A stretch of 64,000 bases of DNA from Nitratireductor alexandrii. Lineage in GTDB: Bacteria; Pseudomonadota; Alphaproteobacteria; Rhizobiales; Rhizobiaceae. Below the pieces are notes generated by a model. It had not been told where the DNA came from. It worked only from the letters and a program-made list of their open reading frames with translations, and ran no database searches. Shown here one piece after another: positions 8,662 to 18,299 of this stretch. The stretch is taken from positions 102,805 through 166,804 of the forward strand of contig NZ_RBVY01000010.1 in NCBI RefSeq assembly GCF_004000215.1. The letters run 5' to 3'. The first letter of the stretch is position 1; the number at the start of each line of letters is the position of its first letter. The position numbers and the translations under genes were made by a program.

Positions 8662-10072
8662 CCGTTGCCTCCTGAGCCTTGAGATGCCGGGCCAGTTCGG
8701 CGAAGGGATCGGGGATCGCGCCGTCTTGCGGCGATTGCATCAGCGCCTGATAGATCGCGGGGACCTGGCGTACCGCATTGTCGAGTTCGCCATCGCCGCC
8801 CGGCTTGTAGGCGCCGAGAATGCGGATGTCGCGCGTTTCCTCGAAACGGGAGACCATCGCCTTGAGCCGCGTCACCAGCGTGCGCTCGCCATCGCTCCAG
8901 GCGCGGTTGGCCAGCCGCGACACCGACGCCAGCGGGTCGACGGCGGGGTAGCGGCCCTGTTCGGCGATCGCGCGGTCGAGCACGACGTGGCCGTCGAGGA
9001 TGCCGCGAACCGAATCGGCCACAGGGTCGTTGTGGTCGTCGCCGTCGACCAGGACCGAGATGATCGCGGTGATCGAGCCGGTGCCTTCGCTGCCGGGACC
9101 GGCGCGCTCGAGCAGTTTCGGCAGATCTGTGAAGACGGAGGCCGGATAGCCGCGCGCGACCGGCGGCTCGCCGGCGCCGATCGCGACCTCGCGCAGGGCG
9201 TGCGCGAACCGGGTCACCGAATCCAGGATCAGAAGCACCTTGTCGCCGCGATCGCGGAAATATTCGGCCACCGACATCGCGGTACCGGAGGCGCGCTTGC
9301 GCATCATCGCGCTTTCGTCGCTGGTCGCCACCACCGCGACGGTCTTTTTCATGCTTTCGGTGCCGATCGTGTCTTCGAGAAACTCGCGCACCTCGCGGCC
9401 GCGCTCGCCGACCAGCGCGATGACGACCGTATCGAAGGCCTCGGCGGCGGCGAGCATGGCAAGCAGCGTCGACTTGCCGACGCCGGAGCCGGCGAACACG
9501 CCCATGCGCTGGCCGAAACATAGCGGCGTGAAGATGTCGATCACCTTCACGCCGGTGCGGAACGAGGCGTCGACCCGCTGCCGGGACAGGGCCGGCGGGG
9601 TCACGGATGTCGCCGGATTGGCGGTGTCGGGCACCAGCGGCGCGCCGCCGTCGACGGGGCGTGCGAGCGCGTCGACCACCCGTCCCTTCCAAGAGATGTC
9701 CGGGCGGATGCGGAACGGGCCGCGCAGAAAGACCGGGTCGGAAATGCCGGCGTCGAAGGTGGTCTCGAACGGTGCGACGAGCACGCTTTCGGCGCTGATC
9801 TGCACCACTTCCCCGGTTTTCGGTCCGTGGCGGCCGCGATGTTCGACGATGTCGCCCAGCCTGGCCGCCGCCGACAGTCCGCCGACCCTGTAATGGGTGG
9901 CGGAGACTTCGCGCACGTGGCCGCCGCGGCGCACGAGCGCCTCGTCCTCGACCAGGCCACGGTGGAGGCGCCCCAGGGCCTCCAGAGCGTCGAGCCCCTT
10001 GCCGCCGGCGTCCGGGGCCGGGGCGGGCGCCGACGAGGCGGCGTATTCCTGCAATGGTCCGCTCGGTTCCAC
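8654..10072 (-). CDS. fliI: Flagellar export ATPase FliI
   Basis: Cytoplasmic ATPase energising the flagellar type III export apparatus. 472 residues: beta-barrel N-domain, then F1-beta-like ATPase domain with Walker A AGSGVGKST (194-202), catalytic GER (about 222), Walker B LILD (281-284) and C-terminal domain with the RYPAVDPLASVSRL motif. GTG start at 10072, 4 bases after the flgF stop. No fliH homologue is next to it in this window. Confidence 0.97.
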   Translation of the reverse strand: MEPSGPLQEYAASSAPAPAPDAGGKGLDALEALGRLHRGLVEDEALVRRGGHVREVSATHYRVGGLSAAARLGDIVEHRGRHGPKTGEVVQISAESVLVAPFETTFDAGISDPVFLRGPFRIRPDISWKGRVVDALARPVDGGAPLVPDTANPATSVTPPALSRQRVDASFRTGVKVIDIFTPLCFGQRMGVFAGSGVGKSTLLAMLAAAEAFDTVVIALVGERGREVREFLEDTIGTESMKKTVAVVATSDESAMMRKRASGTAMSVAEYFRDRGDKVLLILDSVTRFAHALREVAIGAGEPPVARGYPASVFTDLPKLLERAGPGSEGTGSITAIISVLVDGDDHNDPVADSVRGILDGHVVLDRAIAEQGRYPAVDPLASVSRLANRAWSDGERTLVTRLKAMVSRFEETRDIRILGAYKPGGDGELDNAVRQVPAIYQALMQSPQDGAIPDPFAELARHLKAQEATDG

Positions 10073-10076
10073 GGCG

Positions 10077-10796
10077 CTAGCCGCCGAGCGCCTTGACGGC
10101 GCCGTCGAGCGACTTGTCGCTCTCGCGGATCGCGGCGGCGGCGTTCTCGAAGGCGCGCTGGACCATGATCAGCCGGGTCATTTCCTTGACCGGATTGACG
10201 TTGGACTCCTCGACGAAGCCCTGCATCACACCGACCTCGAGATTGTCGACCACCGCCTCGGGCGGGGTCGCCGGGATGACGCCGGAATTGCCGTAGCGCG
10301 CGAATTCCGCGCCGGGGGTGAACGTGAACAGGCCGATCGCGCCGACCGGTTGGCCGTTCTGGCGCAGCATGCCGTCGCTGCCGGCGGTCGGGGCGCCCTC
10401 GAACGGATCGAGCTGGATCGGCGCGCCGCCGGCGTCCAGAACGGGGTAACCTTCGGTCGAGACCAGTTCGCCGGTTTCCAGCATGGTGAAGCGGCCGTCG
10501 CGTGTCATCACCGGGCCGACGGGCGTGTCGATGGCGAACCAAGCCTCGCCGCGCACGGCGAAATCGAGCGGATTGCCGGTCTGCTTGAGCGGGCCGGACG
10601 TGGCCGACAGGAAGGTCGAGCCCGGCGAGACATAAGCGACCGAATCCGAGCCGGATTGCGACACCACGTCCTCGAATTTCACTTCCGTCGCCCGGAAGCC
10701 GACCGTGTTGGCATTGGCGACGTTGTCGGCGATCGTTCGCAGCCGCTTTTCGAGCGCGACCTGGGAGGAAAGGGCGACATAAAGACCGGTCTGCAC
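10077..10796 (-). CDS. flgF: Flagellar rod protein FlgF
   Basis: Proximal rod subunit of 239 residues, starting at GTG. N-terminal axial segment (KRLRTIADNVANANTVGFRATEVKFEDV), central domain (WFAIDTPVGPVMTRDGRF) and C-terminal SNVNPVKEMTRLIMVQRAFEN. Similar in plan to FlgG but shorter, and in the rhizobial position next to fliI. Confidence 0.95.
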   Translation of the reverse strand: MQTGLYVALSSQVALEKRLRTIADNVANANTVGFRATEVKFEDVVSQSGSDSVAYVSPGSTFLSATSGPLKQTGNPLDFAVRGEAWFAIDTPVGPVMTRDGRFTMLETGELVSTEGYPVLDAGGAPIQLDPFEGAPTAGSDGMLRQNGQPVGAIGLFTFTPGAEFARYGNSGVIPATPPEAVVDNLEVGVMQGFVEESNVNPVKEMTRLIMVQRAFENAAAAIRESDKSLDGAVKALGG

Positions 10797-10806
10797 GGGC
10801 GCGTCC

Positions 10807-11583
10807 TCAGAATTTCAGCTTCTGCATGGTCAAAAGCAGGTCGGTGGAGATCCCCAGCTCGGCCGGCTGGCCGAACAGGATGGCCGTGTTGGGCACGTTG
10901 GCCGAGGTCGGATTGGAGATTTCCCACATGCTCGTGAACCGCGTCAGGAATTTCGACAGGGCCTCGGGGTCCTTGAAATCCTCGATGTCGAGCGAGCGCT
11001 CGAAAATCTCGACCTGCTTGTCGACGTCGAGAAGGGCGAAGGAATCGGGCAGGCTCAGCGAGGTGCGCACCACCTTGGCGAGCGCGCTGTCGGCGAGGAT
11101 GGAATAGAAACTCTCGATATCGGGCGCCTTGCGCTCGAAATAAAGCGCCAGCCTGACGCCTTCGTTCTGGTCGCCGGCGTTTTCCTCCAGCGTCTGGCGC
11201 AGATAGCGGTCGACGGTGCCCTGGCGGGTGCGCTCGAAGAGCGTGGCGTCTTCGCCGAAGCGGGCGAAGTTGAAGGTCTCGGCGAACTCGCGATAGCGCT
11301 GGTCGTTGAGCGAATTGGCGAAACTGTCGTTGTCGTCGATGCCTCCCTCCAGCACCTTGACCATGAACGCCTTGGCATAGGCCATGTCCTCCAGGCCGAA
11401 GGCCTTCATGGCATAACGGTACAGGCGGTCATTGCCGATGAACTCCTCGACCGAGTTCACCTTCTCGATGTTTTCCAGATAATAGTCGCTCTCGCGCTGA
11501 ACCATCGGCTGGGTCTGAACCCGCTCGAGCGATCGATCGAGATCGCGCGCGATCGCGTTGTAGCTGACAAAGGTGCTGACCAA
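10807..11583 (-). CDS. DUF1217 family protein of the flagellar cluster
   Basis: 258 residues, mostly helical, no signal peptide or membrane segment. The repeated phrasing VEEFIGNDRLYRYAMKAFGLEDMAYAKAFMVKVLEGG and SFALLDVDKQVEIFERSLDIEDFKDPEALSKFLTRF is typical of DUF1217, a family found almost only in alphaproteobacterial flagellar loci. The start is TTG with GGAG seven bases upstream. It is the first gene of the minus-strand operon, diverging from motA. Molecular role unknown. Confidence 0.88.
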   Translation of the reverse strand: MVSTFVSYNAIARDLDRSLERVQTQPMVQRESDYYLENIEKVNSVEEFIGNDRLYRYAMKAFGLEDMAYAKAFMVKVLEGGIDDNDSFANSLNDQRYREFAETFNFARFGEDATLFERTRQGTVDRYLRQTLEENAGDQNEGVRLALYFERKAPDIESFYSILADSALAKVVRTSLSLPDSFALLDVDKQVEIFERSLDIEDFKDPEALSKFLTRFTSMWEISNPTSANVPNTAILFGQPAELGISTDLLLTMQKLKF

Positions 11584-11730
11584 GCGGGTGCTCCGATACG
11601 GGTTCGACCGCCCTCACACTAGGCGCAATTGCTTGCGTGAACCTTTCCGGGGCCGCGCGGCGCGCGGTCAAGCCTCACACAAGCAAGCCGCGCTAGGGGA
11701 AACCTTCAAGCGAATTGCGGAGGCGCCGCT
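11584..11730. promoter_or_regulatory. Divergent promoter region between DUF1217 gene and motA
   Basis: 147 bases separate two divergent flagellar operons, both opening with TTG start codons. Contains a direct repeat CCTCACAC at 11612-11619 and 11673-11680. No clear sigma-70, sigma-28 or sigma-54 consensus is visible. By analogy with Sinorhizobium these class II operons should answer to VisNR through Rem, but I see no defined operator. Confidence 0.5.
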
Positions 11731-12609
11731 TTGGGCATTCTCATCGGTCTGGTCGTCACGTTCGGCTGCGTTCTGGGTGGCTTCATGGCCATGGGCGGGC
11801 ACATCGATGTGCTTATCCAGCCCTGGGAGTTCGTCATCATCGCCGGCGCGGCGCTCGGCATTTTCCTGATCGGCAATCCGATGTCGACGGTCAAGGACGC
11901 CGGCCGGGCGATCGTGGAGGCGTTCAAGCACGCCGTTCCCAACGAGAACGACTATCTGGAAACGCTCGGCGTGCTGCACAGCCTGATGCGGGAGCTGAAG
12001 ACCAAATCGCGCAGCGAGGTCGAAGGCCATATCGACAATCCCGACGAATCGCCGATTTTCCAATCCTATCCGCTGGTGCTGAAAAACAAGGACCTCACCC
12101 ATTTCATCTGCGACTATTGCCGGTTGATCATCATCGGCAATGCCCGCTCGCACGAGATCGAGGCGCTGATGGACGAGGAAATCCACACCATCCGCCACGA
12201 CAAGCTGAAATCCTACCACGCGCTGGTCGCCATCGGCGACGGCCTGCCGGCGATCGGCATCGTCGCCGCCGTGCTCGGCGTCATCAAGGCGATGGGCGCG
12301 CTCGACCAGTCGCCCGAAGTCTTGGGCGCGCTGATCGGCGCCGCGCTGGTGGGCACGTTTTTGGGCATCTTTTTGTCCTACGGCGTGGTCGGGCCGATCG
12401 CGGCCAAGATCAAGGTCGTGCGCGAAAAGCGCAACCGGCTCTACATCATCGTCAAGCAGACCCTGCTGGCCTACATGAACGGCGCCCTGCCGCAGGTCGC
12501 GCTCGAATTCGGCCGCAAGACGATCTCCTCCTACGACCGGCCCTCGATCGACGCGGTCGAGCAGCACACGCTGAACCCGGGCGGCGGCGAAGCGAAAAAG
12601 GCGGCCTGA
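11731..12609 (+). CDS. motA: Flagellar motor stator protein MotA
   Basis: Inner-membrane stator subunit that, with MotB, conducts protons to drive rotation. 292 residues with four membrane segments (about 2-22, 30-50, 170-190, 203-223), the large cytoplasmic loop contacting FliG between segments 2 and 3, and the conserved proline region [24 protein letters not shown] start supported by GGAGG six bases upstream. motB is not in the window; in rhizobia it sits in a separate operon. Confidence 0.96.
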   Translation: MGILIGLVVTFGCVLGGFMAMGGHIDVLIQPWEFVIIAGAALGIFLIGNPMSTVKDAGRAIVEAFKHAVPNENDYLETLGVLHSLMRELKTKSRSEVEGHIDNPDESPIFQSYPLVLKNKDLTHFICDYCRLIIIGNARSHEIEALMDEEIHTIRHDKLKSYHALVAIGDGLPAIGIVAAVLGVIKAMGALDQSPEVLGALIGAALVGTFLGIFLSYGVVGPIAAKIKVVREKRNRLYIIVKQTLLAYMNGALPQVALEFGRKTISSYDRPSIDAVEQHTLNPGGGEAKKAA

Positions 12610-12610
12610 C

Positions 12611-13546
12611 ATGGCGGATGGCGCCCCCGTCTCCGAGCGCGGCGGAAACGACATTCTCGAACGTCTGCTCGGCGATACCGGCGAGCCGGATCTGATCCTC
12701 GAAAGCGCGCGCACGCTGGGCGAGCGGACGCTGAAGCCGCTGCGCGCGGCGATGGGCGAAGGCATGAGCCACCCGGTCTCGATCGATCTGGGCGAGGTCG
12801 ACATGGCGCGCATGAAGCAGGCGATCGGCGATGCGGGACCGCACGACGCGGTCGTGGTGGCGGCGTCGGCGAATTCGCCCGACGCTTTGGTCATCCGCGT
12901 CGACCCTTTGGCGATCGCGGTGTTCATCAACGCGCTGTTCGGCGCCGAACCCGACGCCGCGCCGCAGGCGATCGACCGCGATCTGTCGTCGCTGGAGCGC
13001 GACGTCGCCGGGCTGATCGTCCAACAGGTCGCCACCGCCTTCAACGGGTTCGGCCAGCGCGCTCTGCAGGTCCGGTTTCCGTTGCCGCCTGTGCAGTCGG
13101 GCGAGGGGCTGCACAAGATCGTGCTGCGGGACGGGCCGGCGGTCAAAATCGAGTTTCTCGTCGAGACCGACCCCCAACCCGGTCGTGTCGTGGTGACGAT
13201 GCCGCAGCGCATCCTGCTGCGTCCGCGCGAGGAGGCAGGCGCGGACGAGACGGCGCAGCCGGGCGGACGGGGCGACGACTGGTCGGCGCGTTTCAGCGAG
13301 GAGGTGATGCGCTCGAAGGTCACGCTGCAGGCGACGATGCCGCTCGCGCGCATGAGCCTGGGGGCGATCGCGCAGCTGAAGCAGGGCCAGACGATCGCGC
13401 TGGCCGCGGACGCGACCGCGCAGGCCACGCTTGCCAGCAAGAACAAGACGCTGTTCGTTTGCGAGTTCGGCCGGCTTGGACAACACTACACCGTACGAAT
13501 CAAAAGCCCCTGGAATACCGAAGAGGAACTGATCGATGGGCTTTAA
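12611..13546 (+). CDS. fliM: Flagellar motor switch protein FliM
   Basis: C-ring protein that binds CheY-P and sets rotation direction. 311 residues. The N-terminus lacks an obvious enterobacterial LSQxEIDALL CheY-binding peptide; NDILERLLG is the nearest counterpart. The middle domain (VDPLAIAVFINALFGAEPD) and the C-terminal SpoA domain (LKQGQTIALAADATAQATLASKNKTLFVCEFGR) are clear. Starts 1 base after the motA stop. Divergent, short FliM is usual in rhizobia. Confidence 0.93.
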   Translation: MADGAPVSERGGNDILERLLGDTGEPDLILESARTLGERTLKPLRAAMGEGMSHPVSIDLGEVDMARMKQAIGDAGPHDAVVVAASANSPDALVIRVDPLAIAVFINALFGAEPDAAPQAIDRDLSSLERDVAGLIVQQVATAFNGFGQRALQVRFPLPPVQSGEGLHKIVLRDGPAVKIEFLVETDPQPGRVVVTMPQRILLRPREEAGADETAQPGGRGDDWSARFSEEVMRSKVTLQATMPLARMSLGAIAQLKQGQTIALAADATAQATLASKNKTLFVCEFGRLGQHYTVRIKSPWNTEEELIDGL

Positions 13547-13597
13547 CCTGCCTGACCTGACCCGTCCCGTCATGGTCGCGGGACCAGGAGCTGGACG

Positions 13598-14047
13598 ATG
13601 AACCAAGTCAACGCCCCGGCCGGGACCGGGGACGAGGAAGAGGACCTGAACCGGGCGATCGACGAATTGCGCGGTGTCCTGCACGAAGGCGAGGAGGCGG
13701 CCGGCAAACCCGAGCCCACGCCCGATTTTGCCGTTGGGGAAGGGGCGGCTCCGGACTTCACGCTGGGCGCGGCGAGCGACGACACGGACGCGGCCGGTTC
13801 GGGCGTCATCATGGGGATCCCCGTCGACGTGCAGATCGTTCTGGGCAGCACGGAAATGCAGGTCTCGGAACTGATGTCGCTGCGCAAGGGCGCAACCGTG
13901 GCTCTCGATCGCCGGATCGGCGAGCCGGTCGACGTGGTCGTCAACGGCCGCAAGATCGCGCGCGGGGAGATCACCGTTCTGGAAAGCGATTCGTCGCGTT
14001 TCGGAATCCGGCTGACGGAAATCATCAGCAACTCGAAGGCATCCTGA
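13598..14047 (+). CDS. fliN: Flagellar motor switch protein FliN
   Basis: C-ring subunit, 149 residues: an acidic disordered N-terminal half (about 1-70) and a C-terminal SpoA/FliN domain ([54 protein letters not shown]). Longer N-terminal tail than enterobacterial FliN (137 residues in total). Lies between fliM and fliG. Confidence 0.95.
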   Translation: MNQVNAPAGTGDEEEDLNRAIDELRGVLHEGEEAAGKPEPTPDFAVGEGAAPDFTLGAASDDTDAAGSGVIMGIPVDVQIVLGSTEMQVSELMSLRKGATVALDRRIGEPVDVVVNGRKIARGEITVLESDSSRFGIRLTEIISNSKAS

Positions 14048-14054
14048 CCGTTTC

Positions 14055-15098
14055 ATGGATTTCGACGCGCACACATCGACCACGTCGCAGGGGATAACGG
14101 CCGAAAGCCTGACGCGGGCGCAAAAGGCGGCGGCGATCCTGGTGGCGATGGGCAAGCCGGCGGCGGGTCGGCTCTTGAAGTTCTTCAGCCATGAGGAACT
14201 CAAGTCGCTGATCGAGGCGGCGCGGATGCTCAAGACGATCCCGCAGGGCGAGCTGGAAAAGATCATCGCCGAGTTCGAGGACGAGTTCGCCGAGGGGGCG
14301 GGGCTGATGGATTCGGCCGCGACCATGGACAAGATCCTGAGCGAGTCTTTGTCGCCCGAGGAGGTCAGCGCGATCATGAACCACGGCGCGGAGACGGGCG
14401 GCGAGGTGCCGGTGGCGGTCTGGCCGCAGGTCGAAAAACTCGAGCCCGAACGCGTCGGCGCCTTTCTGGCCGGCGAGCATCCCCAGACCGCGGCGCTGGT
14501 TTTGACCAAACTGTCCTCCACCGCCACGGCCAACGTCTTGCTGGCCATGCCCAAGCAGCTGCGCGGCGAAGTCGCCAAACGCATGGTGACGATGGGCAAC
14601 GTCAAGCCCGGCGCGTTGCGGATCGTGGAAAACCAGGTGCGGGCGACGCTTCTCGGCGACAGTGCGAAAAAATCGTCGAGCGAAGGCCAGGCGCGCGTCG
14701 CCACCGTTCTCAACGAGCTGGAAAAAGCACAGCTCGACGAGATCCTGTCGGATATGGAAACGGCCGGATCGCAGGACGTGCATGCCATCCGCGCGCAACT
14801 GTTCTCGTTCGAGGATCTGCCGCTGCTCAGCCAGAAGGCGCGGCTGATGCTCTTCGATGGGCTGTCGACGGAAATCGTCACCCTGGCGCTGCGCAACGCA
14901 AGCAAGGAACTGACGGAAGTGGTGTTGTCGGCGCTCGGCGTGCGCTCGCGCCGCATGATCGAGGCCGAGTTGGCGATGGAGCTCGACGGCCTTCCGGCGG
15001 CCGAAATCGCCAAGGCCCGCCGCGCCATCGCCGCCACCGCCATCCGGTTGTCCAAGGACGGCAAGATCGAGCTGCCGTCCACCCAGGCCGCCGCTTAG
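14055..15098 (+). CDS. fliG: Flagellar motor switch protein FliG
   Basis: Rotor protein linking MS-ring to C-ring and contacting MotA. 347 residues with N, middle and C domains; the middle domain carries the EHPQT motif (GEHPQTAALVLTKLSS, about 140-155) and the C domain the torque helix region (LPLLSQKARLMLFDGL). The Shine-Dalgarno sequence is weak, so translation may depend on coupling with fliN, which ends 7 bases upstream. Confidence 0.96.
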   Translation: MDFDAHTSTTSQGITAESLTRAQKAAAILVAMGKPAAGRLLKFFSHEELKSLIEAARMLKTIPQGELEKIIAEFEDEFAEGAGLMDSAATMDKILSESLSPEEVSAIMNHGAETGGEVPVAVWPQVEKLEPERVGAFLAGEHPQTAALVLTKLSSTATANVLLAMPKQLRGEVAKRMVTMGNVKPGALRIVENQVRATLLGDSAKKSSSEGQARVATVLNELEKAQLDEILSDMETAGSQDVHAIRAQLFSFEDLPLLSQKARLMLFDGLSTEIVTLALRNASKELTEVVLSALGVRSRRMIEAELAMELDGLPAAEIAKARRAIAATAIRLSKDGKIELPSTQAAA

Positions 15099-15156
15099 CC
15101 GAGACGCGTCGGCACTCGCCATGCGGCGGCCATGGCGATGAAAGGACGGCTCCTTC

Positions 15157-16248
15157 ATGTCCGAAGATCAGGACAAGGACAGCAAAACCGAACCGGCCAC
15201 GGAAAAGAAGATCCGTGACAGTATCGAGAAGGGCAACCAGCCGTTTTCGCGCGAGACGCCGATCCTGGCCTCCTTTGCCGCGATCGCCATTTTTTTGCTG
15301 TTCTTCGCCTACGATACCAGCATCCGCCTGGCCGGTTTCCTGTCGACATTTCTGGAACGGCCCGAGGAATGGCGGCTGGAGACCGAGCTCGACGCGATCT
15401 CGCTCTACCAGACCGTCTTCATGGAGATCGGACGGGCCGTCATGGTGGTGATGTTCCTGCTGGTGGCGGCCGGGCTCGCGGCGTCGGTTTTCCAGAACAT
15501 GCCGCGTTTCGTCGGCAAGCGCGTGATGCCGAAATTCTCCCGCATCTCGCTGATCGGCGGCTGGAAGCGGGTGTTCGGGGTCAAGGGGTTCGTGGAGTTC
15601 CTGAAGTCTCTCGGCAAAGTGCTGTTTGCGATGGTGTTCTTGTATTTCGTCATGCACGACGTCGATGTGCGGCTGCTGCAGGGCATGGTCACACACCCGC
15701 TGGGCTTCGGCCTCGTCATCCGGGACCTGGCCGTGGAGCTGGTGGTGACCATCACCATCGTCATGGTCCTCATCGCCGCGGCGGACCTGTTGTGGTCGCG
15801 CTATCACTGGCTTGAGGAACTGCGCATGACCAAGCAGGAGGTCAAGGACGAGGTCAAGCAGGCCGAGGGCGATCCGATCCTGAAGTCGCGGATGCGCTCG
15901 CTTGCCCGCGATCGCGCGCGCCAGCGCATGATGGCGGCGGTCCCGCGCGCGACGCTGGTGGTCGCCAATCCGACCCACTATGCGGTGGCGCTGCGTTACG
16001 TGCGCGAGGAAAGCGCAGCACCCGTCGTGGTGGCCAAGGGACAGGATCTGATCGCGCTCAAGATCCGCGAGATCGCGGAGGAGCACAATGTGCCGGTTTT
16101 CGAGGACGTGGCGCTCGCCCGTTCCATCTTCAAACAAGTTTCGGTCGATAGCATGATCCCGCCTCATTTCTACGAGGCGGTCGCGGAACTGGTCCGCATC
16201 ATTCACAGCAGCCGCAACGGCGCGAAGACAGGCAAGTCGCATTCATGA
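15157..16248 (+). CDS. flhB: Flagellar type III export protein FlhB
   Basis: Inner-membrane export-gate component and substrate-specificity switch. 363 residues: N-terminal KTEPATEKKIRDSIEKG, four membrane segments between about 30 and 210, then a cytoplasmic domain with the autocleavage motif NPTH at 271-274. The C-terminal tail is Ser/Asn/Lys rich. Last base of TGA is overlapped by the next gene. flhA is not in the window. Confidence 0.96.
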   Translation: MSEDQDKDSKTEPATEKKIRDSIEKGNQPFSRETPILASFAAIAIFLLFFAYDTSIRLAGFLSTFLERPEEWRLETELDAISLYQTVFMEIGRAVMVVMFLLVAAGLAASVFQNMPRFVGKRVMPKFSRISLIGGWKRVFGVKGFVEFLKSLGKVLFAMVFLYFVMHDVDVRLLQGMVTHPLGFGLVIRDLAVELVVTITIVMVLIAAADLLWSRYHWLEELRMTKQEVKDEVKQAEGDPILKSRMRSLARDRARQRMMAAVPRATLVVANPTHYAVALRYVREESAAPVVVAKGQDLIALKIREIAEEHNVPVFEDVALARSIFKQVSVDSMIPPHFYEAVAELVRIIHSSRNGAKTGKSHS

Positions 16249-16679
16249 ATCGCCAGCCGCACACTTCTGCACGCGAAATCATCGTAGCCGATGCGATCCG
16301 TGAGGTCGTATCGGAACTGCGGCTGGTCGATGTCGCCGATTACGTGGCCTATATCCGGCTGGAATATTTCGCCAATCTGGCCGATATCGTGGAATCGGCG
16401 GCCGAACTCTATTTCATGCCCGACACGCTGCGTTTCGGCCATGGCGGCGATGTCGACATCGGCTGGTCGGGGGAGCCGACCGTCAATCTCGACCTGCAAT
16501 TGCGGCCGAAGGGGGCGACGGTCTATTTCACGCTCAACATGACCGCGCTCAAGGCCGGGGTCGAGATCGGCTATGTCGCGCTCGACGATCCCTCGCCCGA
16601 TCCGATGGAAAACACGCGGTTTCTGGCAAACGCGCTCGATGCGTCCAAGATCCGCCGAACGGTGCCGCTGGACATCTGA
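16245..16679 (+). CDS. Small unknown protein coupled to flhB
   Basis: 144 residues, soluble, no signal peptide. N-terminal helix (AREIIVADAIREVVSELRLVDVADYVAYIRLEYFANLADIVESAAELYF) followed by a beta-rich segment (DIGWSGEPTVNLDLQLRPKGATVYFTLNM). Overlaps the flhB stop by 4 bases, so it is co-translated with the export protein. A similar short gene in this place is, from memory, present in other rhizobial flagellar clusters. I do not recognise a function. Confidence 0.82.
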   Translation: MNRQPHTSAREIIVADAIREVVSELRLVDVADYVAYIRLEYFANLADIVESAAELYFMPDTLRFGHGGDVDIGWSGEPTVNLDLQLRPKGATVYFTLNMTALKAGVEIGYVALDDPSPDPMENTRFLANALDASKIRRTVPLDI

Positions 16680-16694
16680 GGGCCGGCCTGGAAC

Positions 16695-17459
16695 CTATTC
16701 GATCAGCCCGAGCCGCAGCGCCTTGGCCACCGCGTGGGTGCGGCTCATCGCGTTGAGCTTGTGGGTGGTGGTGGCGAGATATTGGTTGGCGGTGTGGACC
16801 GACAGGCCGAGTGCCGCCGCGATATCCTCGCTGGTTTTGCCTTCGGCGGTCATGGTCAGGCATTCGAGCTCGCGTTTCGACATTGGCGGCGTGCCGTCGA
16901 GCTGCGACAGGCGCAGCCGGGCGAGCGACCGGAACAGCGAAAAGGCGCGGATGTGCAGGTCGCACACCAGGCCGTCGTCGACGGCCATGTCGCGTCCGGC
17001 CAGCACGAAGAAGCCGCCGATGCCGCCCTCGGCGAAAACCGGCAGGGCGAGACCCGGCAGGTTGGGCGTCAGGGCGGGAACCTTGTGGCCGAGCGAAACC
17101 AGTGGAAAGGCCGGGCATTGCTGGGCGCCGGTTTCGCAGTACCACCAGGCCGGCGCGAGCGATTCGGCGCGCGTGGCCATCCAGGCCATGCCGGCGGGGC
17201 CGCAGATCGCCCGCGACAGGTCGGACGTGCGCGGGAATTCCCGGTCGAAGACGGTGGCCAATCCGGGTATGCGGCGGTGGCGGGTCTCGACATAAAGGCC
17301 GTAGAAGGATGCCGCCGCGCTGGCGGCCAGGCGCCGAGCCTGACGCACCGTGTCGAGCACGACCGCCACGTTCTCCTGGGTGACGTCGAGACCGTCGGCG
17401 GCGGCTTTCGCCTTGGCGGGGCTGGCCGGACCGTCCTGGGCCGTGCGGTGCTTCATCAC
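16695..17459 (-). CDS. visR: LuxR-family motility regulator VisR
   Basis: 254 residues: N-terminal GAF-like sensing region (about 30-185) and C-terminal LuxR helix-turn-helix (about 188-254: SKRELECLTMTAEGKTSEDIAAALGLSVHTANQYL). In Sinorhizobium VisN and VisR form a heterodimer at the top of the motility hierarchy, activating rem. Identity rests on this paired arrangement beside the flagellar genes. It starts directly after the visN stop (GTG 17459 or ATG 17456). Its stop faces the flhB operon convergently. Confidence 0.85.
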   Translation of the reverse strand: MMKHRTAQDGPASPAKAKAAADGLDVTQENVAVVLDTVRQARRLAASAAASFYGLYVETRHRRIPGLATVFDREFPRTSDLSRAICGPAGMAWMATRAESLAPAWWYCETGAQQCPAFPLVSLGHKVPALTPNLPGLALPVFAEGGIGGFFVLAGRDMAVDDGLVCDLHIRAFSLFRSLARLRLSQLDGTPPMSKRELECLTMTAEGKTSEDIAAALGLSVHTANQYLATTTHKLNAMSRTHAVAKALRLGLIE

Positions 17460-18149
17460 TCAGATGGTCCCGCTGCGGATCGCGGTGGCGATCGCCATGG
17501 CGCGGTTGCTGGCGCCGTATTTGCGTATCGCATGGGCGAGATAGCTGTTGACGGTGTTGGCGGTGACCCCGAGGATCATCGCGACCTCGCCGGTGGTCTT
17601 GCCCTCTGAAACCCAGCGCAGACATTCGCGCTCGCGCACCGAGAGCGAATTGGGCGGCGGGGTGCCCAGAAGGTCGGCCGGTACCCGCGACAGCAAATAG
17701 CAACAGGCGAGTTGCGCCTGCGGCAGCATCTGGTCGTCGATTGCGCCGACCCGGCCGGACGAAAACAGCGCCTTGCAGCGCTGTGCGGTGGCGTTGAGAC
17801 CGACACAGTAGATTTCCGCGTGCCCGTGGCGGGCGAGCAGGCGCAGCGCGTCGTCGCCGTCGGTGGCGATCGGTTTCGCCGGCTCGCCGATCGCGCAGGT
17901 GCGCGGCCCGGCCGAAAGCCGGGCGAGCCGCTCCAGGCCGAGAATGTGGACGGTGTCGTAGACCCAGTTCGAGGCGATGATGTAGGGCCGCTCGCCGCCA
18001 TGATCGATCAGGGTGCCCAACAGAAGAAACCGTTCCGCGCCCGCTTCGGCGCAGATGCGGCCGAGACAGTCGGAAAGGTCGCTGCGGGTGGTGACGGCCG
18101 GTATCGCGGCCAGGGTCTCGCGCGAGAGCGTTTGCCGCGCGCCGTTCAT
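17460..18149 (-). CDS. visN: LuxR-family motility regulator VisN
   Basis: 229 residues: ligand-binding-like N-terminal region (about 15-160, with RFLLLGTLIDHGGERPYIIASNW, resembling autoinducer-type domains) and LuxR-type DNA-binding domain (about 165-229: SVRERECLRWVSEGKTTGEVAMILGVTANTVNSYL). First gene of a two-gene operon with visR. In Sinorhizobium the pair controls all flagellar classes; ligand unknown. The 150 bases upstream show no recognisable operator. Confidence 0.85.
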   Translation of the reverse strand: MNGARQTLSRETLAAIPAVTTRSDLSDCLGRICAEAGAERFLLLGTLIDHGGERPYIIASNWVYDTVHILGLERLARLSAGPRTCAIGEPAKPIATDGDDALRLLARHGHAEIYCVGLNATAQRCKALFSSGRVGAIDDQMLPQAQLACCYLLSRVPADLLGTPPPNSLSVRERECLRWVSEGKTTGEVAMILGVTANTVNSYLAHAIRKYGASNRAMAIATAIRSGTI

Positions 18150-18299
18150 GACCGCCGGCCCGGGAAGGGCGGCGCGTCGCCGCCACAGGGGCGGGTCGCG
18201 GAATTTGGCGAATCACTCGACATGTCCAACGATTTCCACGCAGCGCGAATCGGGTCAACCGCCAAATCTTGCTGCGGATGCCGAAACCGGCCGGCGCGG

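Noticed and set aside
12452-15082. 876-codon minus-strand frame across fliM, fliN and fliG
   Set aside because: Three clear flagellar switch genes occupy the plus strand; the antisense product has no recognisable domain.
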